Translations under genes and position numbers: made by a program
The notes under the pieces: generated by a model
What the model saw: the letters and a program-made list of their open reading frames with translations, nothing else
Told to the model about the DNA's origin: nothing
Database searches by the model: none
Shown here: positions 41,063-50,985 of the stretch, in pieces
How the letters are laid out: the number at the start of each line of letters is the position of its first letter
Numbering within the stretch: the stretch's first letter is position 1
NCBI GenBank assembly: GCA_905214875.1
Contig: CAJMNR010000016.1
Span: 8,533-72,532 of the forward strand
Origin: an uncultured bacterium
Lineage (GTDB): Bacteria > Bacillota > Clostridia > Lachnospirales > Lachnospiraceae
Length of the DNA: 64,000 nucleotides
Direction of reading: 5' to 3'

Positions 41063-44000
41063 CTACTCAACTTCTACATATTCATTTATTGCCTGTTCAA
41101 CTGCTTCTAACAGCTTCTGTCCTTCCACAAATGGATTCTTGATCCAATCAGTTGACCAGATTCTATAAATATTCCATCCAATGTCTTTTAATACTGTCTG
41201 ACGAAGGCGTTCTCTTTCTCTAACTGTCCTTGCCGCATAATACGTTTCTCCATCACATTCGATTCCAAGAACATAATGTCCTGGTCTGGATGGATGAACG
41301 ACAGCAAGGTCAATTCGGTAACCAGAACGGCCTACTTTACGTTCTACCGTATAGTTATGGCTTACTAGATACTCGTAAATAGAGTCTTCAAATGGGGCAA
41401 GCGTAATGCTGTCCTCCCCTTTCACCTGCTCGCTTCTGCTCATGGCATATACCATATAGTCATGAAGCATCTTTACACCGTCTCCGGTAATCGTATCTAG
41501 ATTCATATCTTCCGGTAAAATAGAACCAACTAATTTGACATTGTATTTTGCTCTTGTAATGGCAACATTTAAACGACGGTATCCATCACGTTTGCTAAGT
41601 GGTCCAAAGTTCATATTGAAGTTTCCATTGTTGTCTTTTCCATAAGCGATACTAAAGATGATCGTATCTCTCTCATCCCCTTGCACATTTTCAAGGTTCT
41701 TGACAAAGAATGGCTCGCTTTTATTTTCATCAAAGAACTCTTCATATTCCTTTGTTTCCATTCGAATCTCACCGATTGCACGTTCAATCTCTTGCTTCTG
41801 CGCATCACTAAACGTAATGACACCTAAGGAACGTTCCTTGTGCTCTTTCGCCTGCTCTAATACAAGTTCAACGACCTTCCTTGCTTCAATCGGATTATTC
41901 TTCTTTCCGCCTCGGTCATAGACACCATCTTCTACATAATAATATTCTACCCCAGTATTTTCTTTATTTACCACTGTGGATGGAAAAGTTATTAAATTAT
42001 GGTTGTAAATTGCATCATTAGAGAACGCAATCAAGCTTTCATAACGGCTTCTATAATGCCAACGGAGCGTTCTTTCCGGAAGTACTAACTGTGCTTCTTC
42101 TAAGATAGAATCACACATTGGTCGTACTTGTCCTGTCTGTGACTCCGTTACTGTAGCATCTTTGCTTGTCACAAAGAAGCTTGTTGGTGGTAACTGTTTG
42201 ATATCACCGGCAATGATTACTTGGGAACCACGAAGGATTGCACCAATCGCATCTTCAGGGCGAACCTGGCTTGCCTCATCAAAGATGACAAGATCAAAAT
42301 GATACTTATCAAGGGCAAGGAACAAGCTTACTGTAAGCGGTGACATCATAAAGCATGGCTTTAAGGACAGTAACAAGTTTGGAATCTGTGCAAATAGTTT
42401 TCGTAATGGCATACGATGCTTTTTGCCTAACTCACGTTTTAAGATTCCGATCTCATCATCCGCGCCAAAGCTTGTATCAATGTCAGGAATATTCTTTAAC
42501 AGACGTTCTCTTACACGTAATTTTGCAATTTCAAGTTGCTTTACATCTAACTTGTCAAACTCATTTCTAGTTTCTTCTAACATGCTTCCTTGGAAGTTTG
42601 CTACTGTCTCGAAACGAGGAACCATCTTATCAAGCCATAACTGATAAAAACGTTTTAGGAAGGAATCTGTAATGATCGTTGCATTCATATTTAATTCTTC
42701 GACTTCCTTTACGAACTCTGAAAGTCCTGCCTGTACAAGGTTTTCTCTTGTCTTTACATAGCCACACCATTGAACAAGATAGTCTTCGTTATGCTCAATC
42801 TGTTCTAACTGTGTATGAAGCTGAACTAACTTTTTATCTGCTAAGGACTCATTAAATAACGAATCGAACCATTCAAACGAACTTTCCATATCATTGACAA
42901 GGTATAATAGATATTCTCTTGTCTGATTTAATGTTTCTGCTGCAGATTCCTCCATGCATGCGCGCATGAATGCATCGCCGATTTCATATTCTGAATTCGT
43001 ACCTTTGCAGTCTTTGATCCATACAAGTCCTTTGATAATATGATTCCAGTTCGTATTAAGTCCGTCATATTTCTGTCTAAAGATACGTTTTAGGTAAGGG
43101 GACTGCTCGTCTAACTCCTCTAAAATCGTATTGTATCGTTTTAATTTCTTAAGTGCTAATAAACCATCGTTATATGGCATGGTTGAATTTTCAGGGATCG
43201 TAAGGATTCCAAAGATCTGAGTTAGCATCGTAAGCTTCTCAATTAATGCATTTACATTGCTATAGATTTCCTCAACATAAACTTCCCCAATGTTCTTATC
43301 AATAGGAAAGATATTGCTTAGCTTCTCAACGTGTTCTGCTGTTACCACATGGGAAAGGGTAATTCTTGCACCTGAGTACACCTCATCTGCAAACTCTCCA
43401 TTTATTAATAATTCTTTTACTTGTTGTGGCACATTTCCATCTGGATAGAAATCAAGAATCAATTTAAAGTCATTTAGATGTTTTTGAACCTCGTTCCATT
43501 TGATTCCTTCTTCCTTATAATGAACGCCAAGGAAGCGTTTTAGCCAATCTTTTCGTTCTGCTGCAAAGATTACATTTTCCTGATACGTAAGGACTCTTTG
43601 AACTACATCAACAACATCTTCTTCCTCAAGACGCATCTCTTTATCTCGGTATAAGGAACGAATCAGTTCCATGTCCCTGCGGTAATCTTTCTTAAGTAAT
43701 CGTGTCACACCGATGTATTCACATTCGAAACGGTATAGCATCTCTTCTGCATCAATATCAAGAATTCCCGGTTCAAATTCTCGAAGCAGGTTTGCCTCCA
43801 TCTGCTCTAATGCTTCTAACGTGTCCTGTACTTCAAGCATCTTATTATAATTAGATTTCCATTTTGAGCTGTCAAACCATTGTACTGTCGGTCTTGGATT
43901 ATTTGCGAGAAGTTCAAGCAATGTAAGCTCATCTTTATAGTCATAAAGGGAATGTGCAGGTTCGCTGTCAAGCTTTTCGCTAACCGCTTTTGCTGCGTCC

Positions 44001-45859
44001 ATTGCCTCTTGCAATAATTTCTTTTCCTGTAAAAGTACCTTAACAAGATACTCCATATTTAAAATGACATCGTTATTGGATTTGAAGTTCTGCTTATTTA
44101 GTAATGTTCTTGCCTGTTCCATCGTTTCCGTCAATAAGGAAACACCTTCTGCGGCATCCACTTCTTCGTAATCTACTTCAAACATCTTGTCCAATGTCTT
44201 TTTAATCTCATTGTATTCTTCTTGTTTTAACTCTTCACGTTTTGCAAGCTGTAATGCTTCCTCCACATTTTGAATCAATAAGAGCTCGCTATCTGTCTTT
44301 GGAGCTTTTTTTGCAAGCTTTAGTGCTTCAAGCATCTGATAAGCACCACGTAATGTAGGCGCTGTCTTAACATGATACTCCTCCATGATTGCGGCTAACG
44401 TATCATTTAAAACGGCAACCTGTTCTTTTAACTTTGATGCCTTCTTTTGAATCTCTTTCTTGCGGTCATACCCTGTATCATCGATCACACTGTTAAACCA
44501 AGGATGTTCTTCTAGTGGAAGTTCAAACTTCTCTAACACCTTTTCATATTCCGATACCATATAGATCAACTGATGAAGTCTTTCACTTGTGATCTCTTCC
44601 ACCTTGTCTAAATGGAATTCCATGTTTGGACGAAGGTATAATTTTGCAAGATGTCCATTTACCTCATAAATAGACTGATGCAATGGCTCGCATACCGTAT
44701 GAAGGTCGATTGCATATTGATTTAACTGCTTTCTCTCTTCTTTTAATAAATCGAGCTGATACATCGTATCCTTATATGTTTTTTCTTTCTCCATATGGAG
44801 CGTTTCGTTTAACTCATCAAGGACTTCCTTTTTATCCGCCTTATGAGAATGTAATGGAAGACAGAATTCTTCTAATCCTGCTTCGCTTAAACGTTTATAA
44901 ACCACTTCTAATGCAGCCATTTTCTCTGATACGAATAATACTTTCTTGTCCCTAGCAAGTGCTTCCGTAATAATATTCGTAATCGTCTGGCTCTTTCCTG
45001 TTCCCGGTGGTCCTTGTAATACAAAGCTGATTCCCTTGTTGGAATACAAAATAGCATCTTGTTGGGATGCATCTGCATCAAGAATCTGGAACGTATCTGC
45101 AGGCTTGCTTAAAGCATCGTGATTATAGTCTAGTAGTGCCTTATCAAGAACCGGTAATGCTTCCTTGTCCCCTGCAAAAGCTCTAAGTACCGGATGATTT
45201 GCGATTTCTTCTTTATGTGCATCCAGATCTTCATACATTTTCATTTTTGCGTACGTAAATAAGCTTAAAGAACATTCCTGGTCCACGCTCCATCCGTATT
45301 CTTCAACGTAGCTTGCAAGTTCTGTTAAATATCCGTTAAGCCCTCTTCCATCTTGATGAAATTCTGGTAAATTGATTCCGAACTCTTTACTTAATTTATA
45401 ACATAATGTTGGATTTAAGATACATTCTTCATTATGGTATTCGATCTCAAATGGACTGTTTAACTCCTCTTGTTTCACAAGGACAGGAACTAATACAAGC
45501 GGTGCACGATTTGCTTCCTCTTCGCCTTCTTCTTTCCAGTTAAGGAATCCAAATGCTAAAAATAGAGTATGAAGCCCTTGTTCTTCACCAATTACTTTTG
45601 CTTTCTCTTTGAGTGATTTTAGTATGTGTCGCTCCTCATTTTCGGTGCGATTTGATTGTATAATATTGTTACCTGTTTCACGCCCAAAAACCATAAGTTT
45701 CTTTTGATCCACTAAATAATCATATATATAATCAATGTCTGGGGACACAATACGAAGACTTCCACGTTTTGTATCACGGTAATGAAGTAAACGGTTTTGT
45801 TTCCCCAAATCTAATAATTGTTTCTTCCATTGCTCAGTTAATATAGTAATGTCAGTCAT
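41063..45859 (-). CDS. Giant DUF4011 SF1 helicase with C-terminal Vsr-like nuclease
   Basis: A 1598-residue protein. The N-terminal DUF4011 signature is WKKQLLDLGKQNRLLHYRDT (about 11-30). The split SF1B (Upf1/DNA2-like) helicase has Walker A LQGPPGTGKSQT (about 282-293), then about 900 residues of largely helical insert. DEAD-type motif VIFDEASQVRPEDA follows (about 1190), then GDIKQLPPT, and motif VI NVAITRAKYNV. The C-terminal domain (about 1505-1598) matches DUF559/Vsr-like endonucleases: GYRIDLAV, then LGIECDGETYY, then YRIWSTDW. This is a helicase-nuclease fusion of the kind seen in genome defence. RBS GGAGG lies 6 nt upstream. The methyltransferase gene follows in the same unit. Confidence 0.88.
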   Translation of the reverse strand: MTDITILTEQWKKQLLDLGKQNRLLHYRDTKRGSLRIVSPDIDYIYDYLVDQKKLMVFGRETGNNIIQSNRTENEERHILKSLKEKAKVIGEEQGLHTLFLAFGFLNWKEEGEEEANRAPLVLVPVLVKQEELNSPFEIEYHNEECILNPTLCYKLSKEFGINLPEFHQDGRGLNGYLTELASYVEEYGWSVDQECSLSLFTYAKMKMYEDLDAHKEEIANHPVLRAFAGDKEALPVLDKALLDYNHDALSKPADTFQILDADASQQDAILYSNKGISFVLQGPPGTGKSQTITNIITEALARDKKVLFVSEKMAALEVVYKRLSEAGLEEFCLPLHSHKADKKEVLDELNETLHMEKEKTYKDTMYQLDLLKEERKQLNQYAIDLHTVCEPLHQSIYEVNGHLAKLYLRPNMEFHLDKVEEITSERLHQLIYMVSEYEKVLEKFELPLEEHPWFNSVIDDTGYDRKKEIQKKASKLKEQVAVLNDTLAAIMEEYHVKTAPTLRGAYQMLEALKLAKKAPKTDSELLLIQNVEEALQLAKREELKQEEYNEIKKTLDKMFEVDYEEVDAAEGVSLLTETMEQARTLLNKQNFKSNNDVILNMEYLVKVLLQEKKLLQEAMDAAKAVSEKLDSEPAHSLYDYKDELTLLELLANNPRPTVQWFDSSKWKSNYNKMLEVQDTLEALEQMEANLLREFEPGILDIDAEEMLYRFECEYIGVTRLLKKDYRRDMELIRSLYRDKEMRLEEEDVVDVVQRVLTYQENVIFAAERKDWLKRFLGVHYKEEGIKWNEVQKHLNDFKLILDFYPDGNVPQQVKELLINGEFADEVYSGARITLSHVVTAEHVEKLSNIFPIDKNIGEVYVEEIYSNVNALIEKLTMLTQIFGILTIPENSTMPYNDGLLALKKLKRYNTILEELDEQSPYLKRIFRQKYDGLNTNWNHIIKGLVWIKDCKGTNSEYEIGDAFMRACMEESAAETLNQTREYLLYLVNDMESSFEWFDSLFNESLADKKLVQLHTQLEQIEHNEDYLVQWCGYVKTRENLVQAGLSEFVKEVEELNMNATIITDSFLKRFYQLWLDKMVPRFETVANFQGSMLEETRNEFDKLDVKQLEIAKLRVRERLLKNIPDIDTSFGADDEIGILKRELGKKHRMPLRKLFAQIPNLLLSLKPCFMMSPLTVSLFLALDKYHFDLVIFDEASQVRPEDAIGAILRGSQVIIAGDIKQLPPTSFFVTSKDATVTESQTGQVRPMCDSILEEAQLVLPERTLRWHYRSRYESLIAFSNDAIYNHNLITFPSTVVNKENTGVEYYYVEDGVYDRGGKKNNPIEARKVVELVLEQAKEHKERSLGVITFSDAQKQEIERAIGEIRMETKEYEEFFDENKSEPFFVKNLENVQGDERDTIIFSIAYGKDNNGNFNMNFGPLSKRDGYRRLNVAITRAKYNVKLVGSILPEDMNLDTITGDGVKMLHDYMVYAMSRSEQVKGEDSITLAPFEDSIYEYLVSHNYTVERKVGRSGYRIDLAVVHPSRPGHYVLGIECDGETYYAARTVRERERLRQTVLKDIGWNIYRIWSTDWIKNPFVEGQKLLEAVEQAINEYVEVE

Positions 45860-45971
45860 GATTGTCCTCCATGTCCATCATATGCTGTCTTTTTTGTCTT
45901 TTAACCCCTTAGGTTTCAGTTCTTAATTATATAGAAAAATAAGATAAAATGCAAAACAAAAAGCAAAACAG

Positions 45972-46000
45972 TTGTTCTTTTTTACTTATATTGCTATAAT
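45972..46000 (+). promoter_or_regulatory. Promoter of the second AI-2E gene
   Basis: TTGTTC (45972-45977), 17 bp, TATAAT (45995-46000). Confidence 0.7.
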
Positions 46001-46052
46001 GTGAAGTAGAAAATTTATTTCTTCCAAATATTGTAAAGGAAATAATGAAATT

Positions 46053-47240
46053 ATGAATACAGATAAGAACGATTTGAAAAAAAAGATGTTCCTCATTGCG
46101 TTCACAGTACTGCTTTTCGTAGGAGCACAAAAGATTACGTCCATCCTAGGACTCATTCGTAATGTAGCACGCCTCTTTATGCCGTTTATCATTGGTGGAT
46201 GTTTTGCATTTATCATCAATATTCCAATGCGGTTCATCGAGACATATCTGCTGCCTAAAGTTAAGAATAAGACACTTCAGCAATTCCATAGATCCGTCAG
46301 TCTGACATTGTCACTTTTAATTGTTGTAAGCATTATTGGAATCTTAAGTTTCCTAATTATTCCAGAATTCATAAACAAGATCGGACTCTTAATCAATAAC
46401 TTCAGCTATTTTATTGAGACACTCGGTCATAAAATCAATGAATATGCTAAGACAAACCCTCAGATTCAAGAATGGCTGACAGAACTTAACCTTGACTGGG
46501 CATCCATTGGAAGCAATGTAACTAGGTACATAAAAGATTTCTGCGATACTTTATTCTCCTCCACTTTGAATATCATCTCTTCGGTCATCAACGGCCTTAT
46601 GAACCTGATGATCAGCATTATGTTTGCACTTTATCTACTAAGCAGGAAAGAAGATATTCTGAATGAAGGAAAACAAGTACTTTACGGCTATGTACCTGAA
46701 CATTTTGCAAAGAAACTGCACCGTTTTCTTGTAATCAGTAATGAGACATTCCATAACTTTATAACAGGACAATGTCTAGAGGCAATCATTCAGTTTACCC
46801 TCTTCTTTATCCTGCTTACATTTTTAAATTACCCATATGCTTTATTAATTAGTGTGTTTATCAGTTTTATGTCGCTGATTCCAATACTAGGCTCCTATAT
46901 CTCCAGTTATACATCAGCCTTCCTAATCCTTATGATCAATCCATGGAAAGCTTTGTTTTTCCTTATTTTATTTATGATTGTCCAACAGCTAGATTCCAGC
47001 TTTATCTATCCGAAAGTAGTTGGCAACTCCGTTGGTCTTCCTCCAATGTGGGTCATCATGGCCGTAACCATTGGTGGACGAGTTCTTGGAATTCTTGGTA
47101 TGGTGACGTTCATTCCACTTGCTTCAATCATATATCACTATATTGGCGAAGGGGCAAGAAAACGCCTGATTAAAAAGAACATCAACATTGAAGACTGTAT
47201 AATTGATAAAGATACCGTCTTTGAAAACGATGACTTGTAA
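46053..47240 (+). CDS. AI-2E family transporter (second copy)
   Basis: A 395-residue multi-pass protein of the same family as the one at 21500-22705. It has N-terminal helices, an extracytoplasmic stretch (about 115-160), helices including SVFISFMSLIPILGSYIS and the C-terminal signature LDSSFIYPKVVGNSVGLPPMWVI. It diverges from the giant helicase gene and has its own promoter and terminator. Confidence 0.87.
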   Translation: MNTDKNDLKKKMFLIAFTVLLFVGAQKITSILGLIRNVARLFMPFIIGGCFAFIINIPMRFIETYLLPKVKNKTLQQFHRSVSLTLSLLIVVSIIGILSFLIIPEFINKIGLLINNFSYFIETLGHKINEYAKTNPQIQEWLTELNLDWASIGSNVTRYIKDFCDTLFSSTLNIISSVINGLMNLMISIMFALYLLSRKEDILNEGKQVLYGYVPEHFAKKLHRFLVISNETFHNFITGQCLEAIIQFTLFFILLTFLNYPYALLISVFISFMSLIPILGSYISSYTSAFLILMINPWKALFFLILFMIVQQLDSSFIYPKVVGNSVGLPPMWVIMAVTIGGRVLGILGMVTFIPLASIIYHYIGEGARKRLIKKNINIEDCIIDKDTVFENDDL

Positions 47241-47276
47241 CTAAGAGGGTCTCTTCGGATTCCTTATTCTTTATAC

Positions 47277-47315
47277 AAAGAGAGTAACAAACTTAAATGG
47301 TCTGTTACTCTCTTT
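47277..47315. terminator. Bidirectional terminator, AI-2E and Na/Pi genes
   Basis: AAAGAGAGTAACA pairs with TGTTACTCTCTTT between converging genes. Confidence 0.88.
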
Positions 47316-47344
47316 CTTTCTATAGAATTATGTTTCAAAAAAAA

Positions 47345-49000
47345 TTATTCTACTACCACATATCCTGCAATATTGTGTGCATGATCTGCGATACGTTCTA
47401 AGTTTGAAATAAAGTCCAAATAGACAACGCCATTTTCGGCACTGCATACACTTTTAGACAAACGAGCAATATGCGCTTCGCGAAGAGAGATTTCTAATTG
47501 GTCTACTTTCTTTTCATATTCATTTACCTGTGCAGCAATTTCCTTATCATCATGTTCTCTACTGTCTAAGGACATCTCTACTGCAGTCAAAACATACTTA
47601 CAAATCTCATCAAGGCCATCATTAGCCTCTTTGCTAAAGGATAATTCATCATTGATTTTATCCTGCGCAAGCTCTACAAGGTTCTCTGCATGGTCGCCAA
47701 TACGCTCGATATCATTAATCGAGTACAATAAATTCTTTATGATTTCATGGCTCTTTTCATTGATATTCAGATTATCTACCCAGACAAGATACTCTGTCAG
47801 TACCTTTTCCAGCTCATTGATTTCTTTTTCTCTTGCAAGGACGATATTAATCTTGTCTTTATCATTATTACGAAATGCCATAATTGCATTTCTTGTATTC
47901 TCCAAAGTCACATTCCCCATCTGAACTACTTCCCTAATTGCAGATTCAATTGCAAAGTTAGGAGTATCAGATAAACGATGGTCAAGTCTTCCTTTTACTT
48001 CTGAAACGATATCTAATTTTTTTACCTTCTCAGGATCATCACGAATGATGAGTTCCGATAATTTCACAAGCCCTTTGGCAAATGGGAATAAGATAAGTGT
48101 ATTGAGCACATTGAATACTGAATGGAACAAGGATATTTGCACCGTGTCGATGGATGACTGTGCCCATGCTCGATTAAATCGAAATAGAATAAACATAACG
48201 ATACCAAAGATCACCGCTCCTGCCACATTAAATATAAAGTGAATCACTGCTGCACGCTTTGCATTTTTCTGTGCTCCTGCGCAGCTAATAAGTGCAGTCA
48301 CGCAAGTACCAATATTCTGTCCTAACGTAATAAAGATAGCAGAATACCAATTTACGATTCCGTTTGTAGCAAGTGTCTGTAAGATACCAACCGATGCGGA
48401 GGAACTTTGTATAATTGCAGTTACTACTGCTCCAACAAGAATTGCCAAAATAGGATTTTTCCCTAATACTGCAAATGCATTTACGAAGATTGCAGAGTCT
48501 CGATACGGCTTAATCGCTTCACTCATAAAACTTAAGCCGATAAATAACACACCAAATCCTACTAATATATTTCCAGCTTGACGTTTTCCCTCCTTATGGC
48601 TGAACATAAGTAAAAATGAGCCAATACCTACAAGTAATGGCGCAAAAAATTCAGGTTTAAATACAGAGCCCCATTCGTTCATCGATACAATCCATGCTGT
48701 AATTGTCGTACCGATATTGGCCCCCATAATAACTCCGACTGCCTGTACCAAGGTAAGCATGCCAGCATTAACGAATCCTACTACCATAACGGTAGTGGCA
48801 GAACTGCTTTGAATCAAGGCAGTAATCAAGGCTCCCACTAATACCCCCATAAGACGGTTATTTGTTAGGAACCCCATCAATTTCTTGGTTTTACTTCCTG
48901 TGGACTTTTGTAACCCTTCGGCCATTGCATTCATTCCGTATAGAAATAGTCCAAGTCCGCCGATAAACTCGAACAAATTGCCAACATCACTGATCGTCAT
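47345..49000 (-). CDS. Na+/Pi cotransporter family protein with PhoU domain
   Basis: A 551-residue protein. Two inverted Na/Pi cotransporter repeats carry the QSSSATT and QSSSASVG motifs (about 63-69 and 198-205) that form the ion and phosphate sites. A C-terminal PhoU-like helical domain (about 340-545) probably regulates uptake. Homologues are called NptA or YjbB-like. A phosphate-linked ABC operon lies 31 kb away; no direct link is seen. Confidence 0.92.
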   Translation of the reverse strand: MTISDVGNLFEFIGGLGLFLYGMNAMAEGLQKSTGSKTKKLMGFLTNNRLMGVLVGALITALIQSSSATTVMVVGFVNAGMLTLVQAVGVIMGANIGTTITAWIVSMNEWGSVFKPEFFAPLLVGIGSFLLMFSHKEGKRQAGNILVGFGVLFIGLSFMSEAIKPYRDSAIFVNAFAVLGKNPILAILVGAVVTAIIQSSSASVGILQTLATNGIVNWYSAIFITLGQNIGTCVTALISCAGAQKNAKRAAVIHFIFNVAGAVIFGIVMFILFRFNRAWAQSSIDTVQISLFHSVFNVLNTLILFPFAKGLVKLSELIIRDDPEKVKKLDIVSEVKGRLDHRLSDTPNFAIESAIREVVQMGNVTLENTRNAIMAFRNNDKDKINIVLAREKEINELEKVLTEYLVWVDNLNINEKSHEIIKNLLYSINDIERIGDHAENLVELAQDKINDELSFSKEANDGLDEICKYVLTAVEMSLDSREHDDKEIAAQVNEYEKKVDQLEISLREAHIARLSKSVCSAENGVVYLDFISNLERIADHAHNIAGYVVVE

Positions 49001-49494
49001 AACTTGCCTCCTAAGTGTATACTAAGAATAATATCGGTGAAATTGCCCGTTTTTATGCAATAGCAAAGAGCTTTGCTCGCAAAACTCTCCAGGCAGCGAA
49101 CTTTACCATAAAATAAAAAAGAAGCCATCTGAATGTGCGGCTTCCTTTTTATTTCATGGACTGTATGTTTTTTTGTATATACCTATTTGTATCCATATAC
49201 CCTATTAACTACAATAAAAATTGTTTGCTTTGACTTTTTTGCTAGCCTCCCTTCTCCTTATATTCGGACATTTTGTATGGATATACCAAGCTCAAAGCTT
49301 CGAAATAATAATTGGGGCATTATTATTATCTACAATCTTAATTGTTGTGCGGAAATTAATAGACTATATTCGCATGAGTAAAACTCATTTGATACTTCGC
49401 TTATTACTATACCAAAGACAAATCTTTTGTTTCTAACCATTTCATGAGAAAATACTTATATCTTTATTATGATTTTCTTATGAATCTTAAGAAC
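49001..49494. other. Gap with two hairpins and no supported gene
   Basis: The minus-strand hairpin AGAGTTTTG-CGAG-CAAAGCTCT (49067-49088) resembles the one at 27972-27998. A second hairpin, GAAGCC/GGCTTC (49121-49144), has A and T runs and could terminate either way. A hydrophobic 71-codon frame at 49221-49436 lacks a ribosome site. Confidence 0.45.
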
Positions 49495-50118
49495 TTAATT
49501 TATCTCAATATTTCCTTGTGTATCTTCTAAGAAATGGGTTGCCTTCTGATCTGCATCATGTAAAGCCCAAATAACCGGATATTTTTCAATGGCATTGCTT
49601 AAAGTCAGCATATTGGCATCATCCGTATATCCCATATGCCAGCGAATCGCATAACGTTCCACTGGTTCTAAACGCATAAATTCATCAATCATCATAACGG
49701 ATTTTTCCCCATGTCCATATGGAATCTTGTCGTTAACTTCATAACTTGGATACTGGTACCACTGATTATTCTCATCTTTCTTCCATTTCATCACGGTATT
49801 ATAAAAATGCGTCTTACAAAGGTCATGTAATAAAGACATTATAATCATATTCTCTTCTGTAATTTCTTGTATCACGCGCCCACATACTACATAAGCATAT
49901 TTTCCGTCTCTCTCCTGCAATGTCTCCTTAAGGCAGTGAAACACGTTCAAACTATGCTGTAACAATCCGCCTTCCACGCTTAGATGAAATCTTGTACTTG
50001 CTGGAGCCGTATACATATCACTTGCCTTAATATATTTCATAAGCGCCTCTATCCCCGGTCTTGTGACCTTTGCCATCAGCTCTTCAAATTCTTTTATATT
50101 CTCTTCTTTATTTATCAT
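49495..50118 (-). CDS. HD-domain phosphohydrolase-like protein
   Basis: A 207-residue protein with the HD metal-site order: His in GGLLQHSLNVFHCL (about 49-62), HD in MSLLHDLCKTHFY (about 93-105), and later His and Asp in IRWHMGY and LHDADQ. It is likely a nucleotide or phosphate-ester hydrolase; the substrate is unknown. RBS AAGGAG lies upstream. It diverges from the alpha/beta hydrolase gene. Confidence 0.82.
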   Translation of the reverse strand: MINKEENIKEFEELMAKVTRPGIEALMKYIKASDMYTAPASTRFHLSVEGGLLQHSLNVFHCLKETLQERDGKYAYVVCGRVIQEITEENMIIMSLLHDLCKTHFYNTVMKWKKDENNQWYQYPSYEVNDKIPYGHGEKSVMMIDEFMRLEPVERYAIRWHMGYTDDANMLTLSNAIEKYPVIWALHDADQKATHFLEDTQGNIEIN

Positions 50119-50207
50119 ACTTTCGCTCCTTTTTTCCGATACTAACCGTTGAATAACTGGTTTCTTGCTTATATACTATAATAGCTGACTACAAAGGAGG
50201 ACACAAT

Positions 50208-50825
50208 ATGCAAATTTACGTAAAATCCCATTGGGGTGTTCCATTAAAGGGACGTTTTATAAACAATGACAGCGATACCCTCTGCATCATCTTACCCGGA
50301 ATCGCTTATCTATTAGACCGCTCCTACCTAGACTATGGCAAGAAAATGGCTTCTGAACTAGGCATGGATGTCTATGAAATGGAATATGGCTTTCAACTAA
50401 CAAGAGACAAATTCGACATCGAACGCGAATTTAACTTACTAGCAGACGAGTCTATCGAAGCAATTACACGAGCAATTAAAAAGCCATACTCCCGCTATGT
50501 AATTATCGGTAAAAGTATCGGCACATGCATCCAAATCTTACTTAACAATGAACTACAGTCCAAAGGCAAACCAATTACAAATGTTTACCTCAGTCCTATA
50601 GATAAAACTGTAGCTATGGGCGTCACAAAAGATTCCCTTGTACTTACGGGCCTATCCGACCCATTGATTACTCATGAAAACATCGACCAACTTAAACAGA
50701 TCGAGGGCACAAAAGTAGTCGCAGTTGAAGGAGCCAATCACTCCCTAGACATCGAAGGAAATATCCTAAAAACACTAGACGTGCTAAAAGAAAACTTCCT
50801 AACAATTAAAGATTTTATTTCCTAA
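50208..50825 (+). CDS. Alpha/beta-hydrolase-like protein
   Basis: A 205-residue compact alpha/beta hydrolase. The nucleophile elbow is IGKSIGT (Ser about 106), with candidate acid in GLSDPLI (about 162) and His in GANHSLD (about 184). The small size and lack of a lid suggest a dienelactone hydrolase- or KANL3/Tex30-like member; the substrate is unknown. RBS AAGGAGG lies 8 nt upstream. A terminator follows at 50832-50870. Confidence 0.78.
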   Translation: MQIYVKSHWGVPLKGRFINNDSDTLCIILPGIAYLLDRSYLDYGKKMASELGMDVYEMEYGFQLTRDKFDIEREFNLLADESIEAITRAIKKPYSRYVIIGKSIGTCIQILLNNELQSKGKPITNVYLSPIDKTVAMGVTKDSLVLTGLSDPLITHENIDQLKQIEGTKVVAVEGANHSLDIEGNILKTLDVLKENFLTIKDFIS

Positions 50826-50831
50826 GTAATT

Positions 50832-50870
50832 AGGAGCCATTCACACTATTTTTATTGAATGGCTCCTTTA
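50832..50870 (+). terminator. Terminator after the hydrolase gene
   Basis: AGGAGCCATTC pairs with GAATGGCTCCT followed by TTAATATT. It insulates the nad operon. Confidence 0.8.
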
Positions 50871-50881
50871 ATATTGTCAAA

Positions 50882-50901
50882 ACAGGTGTCTTGTCATCTG
50901 T
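50882..50901. promoter_or_regulatory. NiaR operator
   Basis: The inverted repeat ACAGGTGTC-TT-GTCATCTGT (7 of 9 arm positions paired) fits the NiaR binding pattern. It overlaps the -35 box of the nad operon, whose last gene encodes NiaR. Confidence 0.82.
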
Positions 50902-50919
50902 AAAGTCTCGTGGTATAAT
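50891..50919 (+). promoter_or_regulatory. nadABC-niaR promoter
   Basis: TTGTCA (50891-50896), 17 bp, TATAAT (50914-50919). Confidence 0.88.
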
Positions 50920-50985
50920 GCAGAAGATGTAAAGACACATTGAGAATATTTGTAAATTATTAATTTACGAAGGGAGAACAATACT

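Noticed and set aside
49221..49436. Hydrophobic 71-codon frame on the plus strand
   Set aside because: TTG start, no ribosome site, AT-rich context; likely chance.
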